Positions 52,691-61,100 of a stretch of 64,000 bases of DNA are shown here, piece by piece. The position numbers and the translations under genes were made by a program. The stretch lies in contig CAWGJS010000002.1 of the NCBI GenBank assembly GCA_963822955.1, positions 1,364,001 through 1,428,000 on the forward strand. Direction: 5' to 3'. A model generated the notes under the pieces. It was not told the origin of the DNA. It did not search any database and saw only the letters and a program-made list of their open reading frames with translations. How positions within the stretch are numbered: the first letter of the stretch is position 1; each line of letters starts with the position of its first letter. Origin of the DNA: JAJYUU01 sp963822955 (GTDB lineage Bacteria > Actinomycetota > Actinomycetes > Streptosporangiales > Streptosporangiaceae).

Positions 52691-54157
52691 TGCCGTCTCC
52701 CCTCGGTCAGCTGTGCACCATGGCCGCCAAGGTAGGCGAGGATCTGATCAGCCGCCACCCTCGCGGTCGCGATGCACGCCGGGATGCCCACCCCGTCAAA
52801 GGCCGCGCCGCAGATCGCCAGCCCGGGCTCTATCGCTACCCCGGCTCTGATCCGCGCCACCCGGTCCAGGTGGCCGACGCTGTACTGCGGCAGCCCGCCG
52901 CCCCAGCGGCTGACCCGGATATCCGCCGGCGACGCCGCGCACGCCGACGGCATCAGCCAGGTCAGCCGATGCGACCGCGGCGAGCTCGGCGTCGTCGCGC
53001 TGCAGCACCGCGTCCTCCCCTAGCCGGCCTACCGAGCACCGGACGAGGTGCAGGTCCGGCTCCTGCCTGCGCAGGTGCGGCCACTTGACGGTGCTGAACG
53101 TCACGGCCTTGACCGCCCGGTTGTCCACGGCCGGCACCAGGAAGCCGCTGCCGGTCACCGGGTCCGGGAACGCCGCGGCCGGATAGGCCAGCGTGACAAT
53201 CGCCATGCTCGCGTACCTGATCTCCGCAAGGGCGGCCGCAGCGGGACCGGAGACGCCCGCCAGCAGCCGGCTCGCCGGAGTCGCAGGGACGGCGATGATC
53301 ACCGCGTCGGCGTCGACCAGCTCGGGCGCGTGCGCCGAGCCGACGGTCAGCCGCCACCCGGCCGGCGTCCGCGCCAGCTCGCGCACCATGGCCCTGGTGC
53401 GCACAACGGCCCCCGAGGCAGCCGCGAGCGCCGGCGGCAACGTTCCCAGTCCGCCGCTGAGGGTGGTGAACACCGGCGCCGGCTTCGGCCGATCCCCGTC
53501 CGCTTCGGGGCCGGGCGCGGCTGGCATCAGCGACGATGCCGCCTCCGTCAGCGACCTGTGGCCGCGCGCGGCCTGCGCCAGTGCTGGCAGGGTGGCCTCG
53601 AACGACAGGTCCTCGCACCGCCCCGCATACACCCCGCCCAGCAGCGGCTCGACGAGCCGGTCAACTAGCTCGGCGCCGAACCGGTCGCCGACCCTGCTTG
53701 CCACCGGCACGTCCGCGCCCGGATCAGTATCCGGCATGCTGACATCCTGCTCCGCCCTGACCAGCCCGTCCGCAGACAGGATTCCGGTCGCCGCAAGCTC
53801 GCCGAGGTCAGCAGGCACGCCCATGAACTGCCGCTTCGGGAGCGGGCGGATAAGGCCCCGTGTCCAGATCCCGGCGGAGGTCGTTCCCGGCACCTCAAGC
53901 TGCTCGGACAGCCCGACCTCGCTGATCAGGCCGGTGCCCTCAGGGCGGCGGGCGAGCAGCGCCTCAGCCCCCGCGTCCACGGCGACGCCGCCGACTTCGG
54001 ATACCGCGAGCTTGCCGCCGAGCCGCGGTGACCCCTCGAACACGGTCACGTCAAGCCCGGCATCTTTGAGCAGGAACGCAGCCGCGAGGCCCGAGATGCC
54101 CCCGCCAATCACGGCCACCGAACGCCGGTGCTGGCGGCCGTTCGCGGCTGCGGTCAC
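52687..54157 (-). pseudogene. hemG: Coproporphyrinogen/protoporphyrinogen oxidase HemG (HemY type), frameshifted in this sequence
   Basis: FAD enzyme oxidising coproporphyrinogen III to coproporphyrin III in the actinobacterial haem pathway. Landmarks are VAVIGGGISGLAAAFLLKDA, TVFEGSPRLGGKLAV, VDAGAEALLARRPE, LVEPLLGGVYAGRCEDLSFE and FTTLSGGLGTLPPALAA. Near the end the frame moves at CC 52923-52924 (one surplus base). It then reads DIRVSRWGGGLPQYSVGHLD and AICGAAFDGVGIPACI, the expected FAD-contacting C-terminus. GTG 54157 gives a family-like start. It is followed by the coupled enoyl-CoA hydratase gene. Confidence 0.88.
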
Positions 54158-54263
54158 AGCCGGTCCGCCGCAGCCGTGAATTGCGGTTCGATCTCTGCAA
54201 ATGTCACGGCACCGATTATTGCCAATGCCGGAACCCCGCTCTCGGCCGGTGCGTCCGAGGGGC

Positions 54264-55235
54264 ATGACCAGAACTGTCCTCGCTCGGCGAGGGGCGCTCA
54301 GCGGCGCCGCTTTAATCTCCGCCTGCTTGCTGCTGGCCGCGTGCAGCAGCAACGGCACCAACTCGGCCGCGTCTTACGGCGCGGCCGCAGCACCCGGGAT
54401 CGCTGCAGGATCTGCGGAGCACGCAGACAGCGCCACCGCGCCATCCGGCAGCTTCGGCCCGGCCGGACAGCCGGCCGTTCAGACTGCCAAGCTCGCTCCG
54501 GCCAGCCAGAGCATCATCTATACCGCTAATCTCGCGGTGCGATCGTCCAACGTTGCCGCCGTAGCGAAGCGCGTCATCGGCATCGTTGTAGCAGCCGGCG
54601 GTTATACCGCCGACGAGCAAGCCACCTCGGCTTCGCCCGGGCAGGCGGGCCGGACGGTGAGCCTTACCCTGAAGATCCCCGTCGCCAGCTATCAGGCGGT
54701 CCTGGCGCAGCTCTCGTCGCCGGCACTGGGCAAGCAGGTAGCCATGCAGCAGCAAACCACCGACGTCACTCAGCAGGTGGCAGACGTGAACAGCCTCGTC
54801 ACCTCAGAGCAGGACGCCATCGCCGCGCTGCAGGGGCTGCTCAAGCACGCCGCATCGGTCTCCGGCCTGCTCCAGGTTCAGCGGCAGATCAGCTCTGACG
54901 AGTCCAGGCTGAACTCGCTGCTTGCCCAGCAGCGTGCGCTCGATCACGAGACAACCTACGCGACGGTGACCATGAACCTGATGAGCCCGCAGCGGGCGGC
55001 CCGGCACGCCAAGCCGACCCGGCACGGGTTCGCTGCGGGCCTCGCGGCTGGCTGGCGCGCCTTCCGGCGCGCCGCCGTGTGGGTACTGACGGCGGTTGGT
55101 GCGGTGCTGCCGTTCCTCATCGTCGTCGTCGTGCTGGCAGGCATCGGTTACGCGGGGAGGCGGCGCGTCGTCCGCCTCATCCGCCGCGGAACTGGCGCTT
55201 CCGTAACCGGCCCGCCGCCGGCCAGCGAGGCGTAG
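54264..55235 (+). CDS. DUF4349 domain lipoprotein
   Basis: Membrane-attached protein of 323 residues. The signal ends in a lipobox, LLLAACSS, so it is lipidated and exported. DUF4349 covers about residues 75-290: SIIYTANLAVRSSNVAAVAK, TVSLTLKIPVASYQAVLAQL, then a coiled-coil region with QTTDVTQQVADVNSLVTSEQ, and a final membrane span (GAVLPFLIVVVVLAGIGYAG) before a basic tail. Its role is unknown; it may act in envelope stress. ATG 54264 has a GAGGGG site. It ends 4 nt from the convergent hemE stop. Confidence 0.85.
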   Translation: MTRTVLARRGALSGAALISACLLLAACSSNGTNSAASYGAAAAPGIAAGSAEHADSATAPSGSFGPAGQPAVQTAKLAPASQSIIYTANLAVRSSNVAAVAKRVIGIVVAAGGYTADEQATSASPGQAGRTVSLTLKIPVASYQAVLAQLSSPALGKQVAMQQQTTDVTQQVADVNSLVTSEQDAIAALQGLLKHAASVSGLLQVQRQISSDESRLNSLLAQQRALDHETTYATVTMNLMSPQRAARHAKPTRHGFAAGLAAGWRAFRRAAVWVLTAVGAVLPFLIVVVVLAGIGYAGRRRVVRLIRRGTGASVTGPPPASEA

Positions 55236-55238
55236 AAG

Positions 55239-56282
55239 TCAGGCTGATCGCGCTGAGGCCGTATGCACCAGCTCGGTCAGCCTGGCCAGAACATCCGGAT
55301 CCGTCTCCGGCAACACGCCGTGCCCAAGGTTAAAGACGTGCCCTTCCGCGGTCCGGCCGCGGTCGAGCACCTGCCGCGTCCGTTCCTCGATGACGTGCCA
55401 CGGCGCCATCAGGATCGCCGGGTCGAGGTTCCCCTGCAATGCCTTGCCGGGCTCTACCCGGCTGACCGCGTCGTCAAGCGGCACCCGCCAGTCCACGCCG
55501 ACCACGTCGGCGCCCGCCTCGCCCATGGCCCCTAGCAGCTCGCCGGTATTCACGCCGAAATGGATCCTGGGCACGCCGCTGGCCGCAAGCGCATCGAAGA
55601 TCCGCTTGCTGTGCGGCAGCACGCAGCTACGGTAGTCATCCCGGCTGAGCGCACCGGCCCACGAGTCGAATAGCTGGATGGCGCTGGCCCCGGCCGCCAC
55701 CTGAACCTGCAGGAAGCCAATGGTGATGTCAGTCAGCCTGGCCATCAGTTCGGCCCACAGTTCCGGCTGGCCATACATCAGTGACTTGGTGACCTCGAAG
55801 TTCTTGGACGGGCCGCCGTCGACCAGGTAGCTCGCCAGGGTGAACGGCCCTCCGGCAAAACCGATCAGGGGCGTGCCGCCGAGCTCGGTGGTGAGGTTCG
55901 CGACGGACTCGGTCACGTACGGGACGTCCTCAGGGACAAGCAGCCGGAGCGCAGCCAGGTCGGCCGCCGACCTGATCGGATGATCCACGACGGGCCCGAC
56001 GCCAGGCTTGATGTCGATCCCAACGCCGATCGCCCGGAGCGGTACGACGATGTCGCTGAAGAAGATCGCGGCATCCACGCCATAGCGGCGGACCGGCTGA
56101 AGGGTTATCTCGGTGATCAGGTCAGGGGTAGCGCAAGCGTCCAGCATGGCCATGCCGGTACGCAGTGCCCGGTACTCGGGCAGTGCCCGGCCGGCCTGCC
56201 GCATGTACCAGACCGGCGTATACGGGACCTGCTCACGGCGGCAGGCAAGCAGGAACGGCGATGACTGAGCGGGCGACGTCAC
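55239..56282 (-). CDS. hemE: Uroporphyrinogen decarboxylase HemE
   Basis: Decarboxylates uroporphyrinogen III to coproporphyrinogen III in the cytosol, 347 residues. The signatures are PVWYMRQAGRALPEYR with the substrate-binding arginines, AAIFFSDIVVPLRAIG with the key Asp, GFAGGPFTLASYLVDGG, QLFDSWAGALSRDDYRSC, and FNLGHGVLPETDP at the C-terminus. The GTG at 56282 is the family-like start; the open frame continues upstream without family sequence. hemG and hemQ are in the same direction but separated. Confidence 0.95.
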   Translation of the reverse strand: MTSPAQSSPFLLACRREQVPYTPVWYMRQAGRALPEYRALRTGMAMLDACATPDLITEITLQPVRRYGVDAAIFFSDIVVPLRAIGVGIDIKPGVGPVVDHPIRSAADLAALRLLVPEDVPYVTESVANLTTELGGTPLIGFAGGPFTLASYLVDGGPSKNFEVTKSLMYGQPELWAELMARLTDITIGFLQVQVAAGASAIQLFDSWAGALSRDDYRSCVLPHSKRIFDALAASGVPRIHFGVNTGELLGAMGEAGADVVGVDWRVPLDDAVSRVEPGKALQGNLDPAILMAPWHVIEERTRQVLDRGRTAEGHVFNLGHGVLPETDPDVLARLTELVHTASARSA

Positions 56283-56420
56283 TCCAGGATGATCCCATAT
56301 CCCCCACTTGGCGGCCGCGCGACGCCTGGGTAAAAGGGCAGGACACGCCGTCGCACGTCCGGGGCTCGTGACCGGTGCCGTGCCAGCATCCTTAGTGAGA
56401 CTAAGGGGAAGGTGGTCCTG

Positions 56421-56630
56421 ATGAGTGACGTCATCCGGCACTGTCCTGACTGCGGCCGCGACCTTGACCTGGAGCAGCATCACGGCCTCGGCGGCTGGTG
56501 CCCTGACACCGCTGACGCGCGCTGTCCCGAGTGGTACTGCCAGCGGTGCGGGGCCGCCCTCCTGATCGGCACTATCCCGACCGCGCTCCAACCAGCCATG
56601 GCGGCCCCCGTCCGCGATCGCGTGGCGTGA
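56421..56630 (+). CDS. Small zinc-ribbon protein, 69 aa
   Basis: Two cysteine pairs (HCPDCGRDLD and YCQRCGAALL) with an intervening CPDTADARCPEW, so a zinc ribbon with possibly more than four Cys ligands. No other domain. ATG 56421 is chosen over an upstream GTG at 56412. Function unknown; it precedes DUF3000. Confidence 0.6.
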   Translation: MSDVIRHCPDCGRDLDLEQHHGLGGWCPDTADARCPEWYCQRCGAALLIGTIPTALQPAMAAPVRDRVA

Positions 56631-56643
56631 GGGTTCGGAGCCC

Positions 56644-57291
56644 GTGCCGCAACCGCAGCCGCTGAGGCCCTCCGGACAGCCCGTGAGCAGTCATTCTGGC
56701 GAAGCGGAGTTCCGGCAGGCGGTCGCGCAGGTCCAGGAGGGACTGGCTGTGCAGCGGGAGCTGCGGACCGAGCTGGCGTTCGAGGAAGAGCCGCCCCCTC
56801 GGCGGCTGGCTCCGTTCGCCTTCGCGGTGGCGGCAACCGTCTGCCCAGACGGCGAGGCCGAGATCGGCGGGGGCAGGTTCGTCCTGCTATTTGACGCCGC
56901 AGGCCAGCAGGGCTGGGATGGGAAGCATCGGATCATCGGATACGTCCGGGCTGATCTTGAGCCGGAAATGGCCGCGGACCCGCTTGTCAACGCGGTCGGC
57001 TGGAGCTGGCTCACTGAGGCCCTGGACCTCCGTACCAGCGGCTACAGAAAGATCAGCGGGACCGTGACCACGGTGGTGACTCAGGGCTTCGGCGGTAAGC
57101 AGGATGAGCCCACCTCCACCGGATTCGAGCTGCGTGCATCGTGGTCCCCGGCCATCGCCGACGGTGTCTCAGCCGACCTGGACGGGCATGTCGCCGCCTG
57201 GTGTGACGTCATCTGCATGGCGGCTGGCCTGCCCCCGCTGCCTCCCGGAGTGGCGGCGCTGCGACCGCAGCGCCGACGGCCCCGCCAGTGA
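56644..57291 (+). CDS. DUF3000 domain-containing protein
   Basis: 215 residues of the actinobacterial DUF3000 family: FRQAVAQVQEGLAVQRELRT, RRLAPFAFAVAATVCPDG, GRFVLLFDAAGQQGWDGKHR, IIGYVRADLEPEMAADPL and VGWSWLTEALDLRTSGYRK are its landmarks. The biochemical role is unknown; the gene is typically next to hemE and RNase D as here. Its TGA overlaps the RNase D start (GTGA). Confidence 0.9.
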   Translation: MPQPQPLRPSGQPVSSHSGEAEFRQAVAQVQEGLAVQRELRTELAFEEEPPPRRLAPFAFAVAATVCPDGEAEIGGGRFVLLFDAAGQQGWDGKHRIIGYVRADLEPEMAADPLVNAVGWSWLTEALDLRTSGYRKISGTVTTVVTQGFGGKQDEPTSTGFELRASWSPAIADGVSADLDGHVAAWCDVICMAAGLPPLPPGVAALRPQRRRPRQ

Positions 57292-58592
57292 GCGGCCCGC
57301 TACGGGAGGGCCTAGGGCAGCCCGATAGCGGCCAGGAACGGGCACCGGGCGGGCCGGCAGCCGACCCTCAGCAGCGCCGAGTCGAACTGCTGCTGGAGCC
57401 GCGTGATGGCATGCCGCCCCTGGTTGCCAGCGCCGCCGCGCTCGAGGCTGCGATCAAGGCCCTCGCCGACGGCAGCGGTCCGGTTGCGGTTGACGCCGAG
57501 CGCGCATCCGGATTCAGGTACGGTCATCGCGCTTTCCTGGTGCAGTTCCGCCGTCAGGGTGCGGGGACCGTGCTCATCGATCCCGTCGCGTGCCCGGACC
57601 TGTCCGCCCTCGATGCGGTTCTCGCGGACACTGAGGCCGTGCTGCACGCGGCGTCCCAGGACCTGCCGTGTCTGGCCGAGCTGGGCTACCGGCCCCGGAG
57701 GCTCTTTGACACCGAGGTTGCCGGCCGCCTGCTCGGCTGCCCGCGCGTCGGCCTCGCCACTATGGTCGAGTCGATGCTCGGCCTCGGCCTGGAGAAGACT
57801 CATTCGGCGGCCGACTGGTCGACCAGGCCGCTACCGGACGAGTGGCTGCGCTATGCGGCCCTCGACGTCGAGGTCCTCGTCGAGCTCCGGGACGTGCTTG
57901 CTCGCCAGCTAGCCGAGGAGGGCAAGACCGAATGGGCCCGGCAGGAGTTCGCGGCTGAGCTCACCGTCGAGCCGCAGCCGCCGCGCGCCGATCCGTGGCG
58001 GCGCACGTCGGGGATCCACCGGGTGCGCAACCGCCGCGGCCTTGCGGTTGTGCGGGAGCTCTGGCTGGAACGCGACAAGATTGCGCAGCGCCGGGACATC
58101 TCCCCCACCAAGGTCCTGCCAGATGCCGCGATCGTCGAGGCAGCGAAGATCATGCCGAGCGAGCCTGATGCCCTCATCGGCATATCTGGCTTCTCGGCGC
58201 GCATAGCCCGCCGGCACACCACCGAGTGGATGCGGGCGATCGGCCGCGCCAGAGCCCAGCCGGACCGGGCGCTGCCCGCCGCCTCCGCGCCGCCTGGCGA
58301 GGGTCCGCCGCCGGCGCACCGCTGGCAGGAACGCGACCCTGAGGCCGCCCGCCGGCTGACGGCAGCCAGGGCGGTCGTCGCAGCACTTGCTGACTCCCAT
58401 CATCTTCCGGCGGAGAATCTGATCCCGCCCGATGCCGTGCGCCGGCTCTCCTGGCAGCCACCCGCAGAGATCACACCCATGACGATCGCCGCCGACCTGG
58501 CTGGCTACGGCGCACGGCCCTGGCAAGTGGAGCTAACGGCAGTTCCGCTCGCCCGGGCCCTGCTTCGCATCCTGGAGAAAGGCTCAGACTGA
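57288..58592 (+). CDS. rnd: Ribonuclease D-like 3'-5' exonuclease (DEDDy plus HRDC)
   Basis: Exonuclease for tRNA 3' maturation, 434 residues. The DEDDy active site is visible: VAVDAERASGFRYGHRAF (ExoI Asp-x-Glu), LHAASQDLPCLAELG (ExoII Asp) and WLRYAALDVEVLVEL (ExoIII Tyr-x3-Asp). HRDC-type helices follow around residue 240 (RGLAVVRELWLERDKIAQRR, DISPTKVLPDAAIVEAAK). The extended Pro/Ala-rich N-terminus is low complexity. It is coupled to DUF3000 by a 4-nt overlap. Confidence 0.92.
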   Translation: MSGPLREGLGQPDSGQERAPGGPAADPQQRRVELLLEPRDGMPPLVASAAALEAAIKALADGSGPVAVDAERASGFRYGHRAFLVQFRRQGAGTVLIDPVACPDLSALDAVLADTEAVLHAASQDLPCLAELGYRPRRLFDTEVAGRLLGCPRVGLATMVESMLGLGLEKTHSAADWSTRPLPDEWLRYAALDVEVLVELRDVLARQLAEEGKTEWARQEFAAELTVEPQPPRADPWRRTSGIHRVRNRRGLAVVRELWLERDKIAQRRDISPTKVLPDAAIVEAAKIMPSEPDALIGISGFSARIARRHTTEWMRAIGRARAQPDRALPAASAPPGEGPPPAHRWQERDPEAARRLTAARAVVAALADSHHLPAENLIPPDAVRRLSWQPPAEITPMTIAADLAGYGARPWQVELTAVPLARALLRILEKGSD

Positions 58593-58626
58593 TCGAGTTA
58601 GCCGCCCTACTGCTGTTCAGGCGTCG

Positions 58627-60087
58627 TCAGGCCCGCCGCACCACGAACGCCTGGTCGTGATCGGCGCTATCACGGTAGCGCCCGCCGGCTGCGCAGCTGC
58701 CCGCCGAGCCGCACGACACCGACGTGACGTCGGCGGATCCGCCGGCGTTGAGCGCGCTGGATCCCGGTACCTTGATCGCCTTGCTCCAGCGGCCGTTCTT
58801 CTCGCTGACCACGAACGCCTGCTCGTGGCCGGAACCGTCCGTGTAGCCCCCGCCGGCCGCGCAGCCAGCCGCCGAGCCGCACGACAGAGAGCTGACGTCA
58901 GCGAAACCGCCGGCGTTCAGCGCCCCCGATCCCGGCACCTTGATCGCCCTGCCCCAGCGGCCCTTCTTCTCGCTGACCACGAACGCCTGCTGGTGACCGG
59001 AACCGTCACGGTAGTACCCGCCGGCCGCGCAGCTGCCCGCCGAACCGCACGACACCGAGTTGAGGGAGGCGCTCCCGCCTGCGTTCAGCGCACCGGATCC
59101 CGGCACCTCGATGGCCTTGCCCCAGCGGCCGTTCTTCTCGCTGACCACGAACGCCTGGTAGTGACCGGAGCCGTCCGGATAGGCCCCGCCGGCCGCGCAG
59201 CTTGCCGCCGACGCGCATGACATCGAGGCGACCGAGGCGTCTCCGCCGGCGTTCAGCGCACCGGACCCGGGCACCTCGATCGCCTTGCCCCAGCGCCCGT
59301 TCTTCTCGCTGACCACGAACGCCTGCTGGTGGCCGGAACCGTCGAGGTAGTACCCGCCGGCCGCGCAGCTGCCCGCTGATACGCACGACACCGAGTCAAC
59401 AGCGGCAGCCCCGCCGGCGTTCAGCGCGCCGGCACCGGGCACCTCGATCGCCTTGCCCCAGCGGCCCTTCTGCTCGGCGGCCACGAACGCCTCGAAGTGA
59501 TCAGAACCGTCGGTGTAGCCCCCGCCGGCCGCGCAGCTGCCCGCAGAGCCGCACGACACCGAGCCGACGACGGCGTCCCCGCCCGCGTTCAGCCCACGCG
59601 ATCCGGGCACCTCGATCGCCTTACCCCAGCGGCCGTTCTCGTCACTGACCACGAACCCCTGGTCGTGACTGGCCGCGTCACGGTAGGAGCCACCGGCCGC
59701 GCAGCTGCCTGCCGAGCCGCACGACACCGAGTCGATGACGGCGCCCCCGCCCGCGTTCAGCCGACGCGATCCGGGCACCTCGATCGCCTTACCCCAGCGG
59801 CTGTTCTTCTCACTGACTACGAACACCTGTCCGTTACCGGAACCGTCGGCGTAATCCCCGCCAGCCGCGCAGCGCGCTGAGACGCACGACACCGACCTGA
59901 TTTCGGCGTTCCCGCCCGCGTTCAGCGCACCCGATCCGGGCACCTCGAGCGCGTGGCCCGACGATGCGGCCTTCGCGGCGGGCCCCGCCAACGCAGCTCC
60001 GGCCTCCGCCTCCCCGGCCACCGCCGGCAGAGCGCACCACGCCGCTGCCGCACTCGCAACAACCATGATTAGCAGGCGTCGCGTCAT
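58627..60087 (-). CDS. Secreted protein of eight 56-residue repeats
   Basis: 486 residues. A signal peptide (MTRRLLIMVVASAAAAW and an Ala-x-Ala end) is followed by eight units of 56 residues. Each runs FVVSEKNGRWGKAIEVPG, SGALNAGGxAxVxSVSC, xSAGSCAAGGxYxDGSGH. The paired cysteines in every unit suggest a disulphide per repeat, and the W-G-K and V-S-C strands suggest a propeller or solenoid. ATG 60087 has a GGGGTGAG site. A two-repeat paralogue lies upstream with a near-identical promoter (60143-60179). Function unknown; extracellular binding is a guess. Confidence 0.75.
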   Translation of the reverse strand: MTRRLLIMVVASAAAAWCALPAVAGEAEAGAALAGPAAKAASSGHALEVPGSGALNAGGNAEIRSVSCVSARCAAGGDYADGSGNGQVFVVSEKNSRWGKAIEVPGSRRLNAGGGAVIDSVSCGSAGSCAAGGSYRDAASHDQGFVVSDENGRWGKAIEVPGSRGLNAGGDAVVGSVSCGSAGSCAAGGGYTDGSDHFEAFVAAEQKGRWGKAIEVPGAGALNAGGAAAVDSVSCVSAGSCAAGGYYLDGSGHQQAFVVSEKNGRWGKAIEVPGSGALNAGGDASVASMSCASAASCAAGGAYPDGSGHYQAFVVSEKNGRWGKAIEVPGSGALNAGGSASLNSVSCGSAGSCAAGGYYRDGSGHQQAFVVSEKKGRWGRAIKVPGSGALNAGGFADVSSLSCGSAAGCAAGGGYTDGSGHEQAFVVSEKNGRWSKAIKVPGSSALNAGGSADVTSVSCGSAGSCAAGGRYRDSADHDQAFVVRRA

Positions 60088-60142
60088 CGCTCACCCCAAG
60101 CAGATCCGCCAGAGTCAGGACCGCCGTCCCAGCCGCCCGCCC

Positions 60143-60179
60143 GGCGCCATAACTATGGAGCCCTCACGCTATTGCGTCA
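60143..60179 (-). promoter_or_regulatory. Conserved upstream element of the repeat-protein genes, copy 1
   Basis: GGCGCCATAACTATGG (60143-60158) and TCACGCTATTGCGTCA (60164-60179), the latter a near-perfect inverted repeat of ACGC/GCGT. The same two blocks recur at 60771-60806 with the same distance to the start codon (about 55 bp). Repeated CCATTGC-like half-sites lie further upstream. Confidence 0.55.
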
Positions 60180-60258
60180 GCACTGGGTAAGCAATGGCCA
60201 ATTAATGACGAAGCAATGGCCAACCAGCTGATTGATGAGCAGCCCGCCGCGACCGTCG

Positions 60259-60716
60259 TCAGGCCCGCCAGAGGACGAACGCCTGCTCGCGACCGGAGCC
60301 ATCTTCGTAGTACCCGCCAGCCCCGCAATTGCGCGCCGAACCGCACGACACCGAGTTGGCGGACGCGCTCCCGCCCGCGTTCAGCGCACCCAATCCCGGC
60401 ACCTCGATCGCCTTGCCCCAGCGGCCGTTCTTCTCGCTGGCCACGAACGCCTGGTAAAGACCGGAGCCGTCGCGGGCGGCCCCGCCGGCCCCGCAGCTTG
60501 CCGCCGACGCGCATGACGTCGAGTCGACCGAGGCGTCTCCGCCCGCGTTCAGCGCACCCGATCCGGGCACCTCGATCGCGTTTCGCCACGACGCAGCCCT
60601 GGCGGTCGGTCCCGCGGCCGACGCACCCCCGGCGTCCGCGGCCCGGCAATCGCCGCCAGCGCGAACCATGCCGCGGTCGCACTCGCAACGACCATGATGA
60701 CGGGGAGTCGTCTCAT
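60259..60716 (-). pseudogene. Secreted two-repeat paralogue of the 58627 gene, frameshifted in this sequence
   Basis: The signal peptide MRRLPVIMVVASATAAWFAL aligns with the neighbour. Then one base is missing in the CCC at 60642-60644. The frame after it gives ADAGGASAAGPTARAASW, one truncated and one full 56-residue unit (AIEVPGSGALNAGGDASV, SCASAASCGAGG, FVASEKNGRWGKAIEVPG). It ends FVLWRA like its paralogue's FVVRRA. ATG 60716 has a GGGGGA site. The indel is probably a sequencing error in a G run. Confidence 0.65.
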
Positions 60717-60770
60717 CAGTCCCCCAGGCAGATCTGCGCGGGTCAGGGCCGCTGTACCAGCGGCCCACCC

Positions 60771-60806
60771 GGCGCCATAACTATGGACCCTCACGCTATT
60801 GCGTCA
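60771..60806 (-). promoter_or_regulatory. Conserved upstream element of the repeat-protein genes, copy 2
   Basis: Same two blocks as copy 1, GGCGCCATAACTATGG (60771-60786) and TCACGCTATTGCGTCA (60791-60806), 55 bp upstream of ATG 60716. The flanking direct repeats (CCATTGC-like) are also shared. Suggests one regulator for both genes. Confidence 0.55.
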
Positions 60807-61100
60807 GCAATGGCTAAAGCAATGGTCAAGTTATGGTCAAGCAGTCGGCTCCTAGTGGGCCCTAGCAAAATGCCAGGGAACCCCTTCGGCCAGCGCCGGA
60901 GTATCCCGCAGACGGTCGGCAGCCCCCCGCTGAGTCCTAGATTCGATACATCCGCATATCATCCGCTTGCGCCGGAATGCGCGGCCGTGTGACCATTCTG
61001 GCGGCGCGTGAGCGCCTGCCTATCGACATGCCGGCCTTGTGCCATCGCCCAGATGTTCGCTGCTGGATGGCCGGGCTGGGTTCCGGCAGGAGGGGATCAA
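60807..61100. other. Intergenic region between divergent secreted-protein genes
   Basis: Apart from CCATTGC/CAATGG-type repeats at its left end, which probably belong to the leftward promoter, and the GGAGGGG ribosome site at 61089-61095, I see no gene or RNA structure here. Its long open frames in other readings have no recognisable protein sequence. Confidence 0.4.

Noticed and set aside
60216..60992. 258-codon rightward frame across the two-repeat gene and the intergenic region
   Set aside because: Antisense to a gene with clear repeats and composed of Arg/Pro/Ser-rich shadow sequence.
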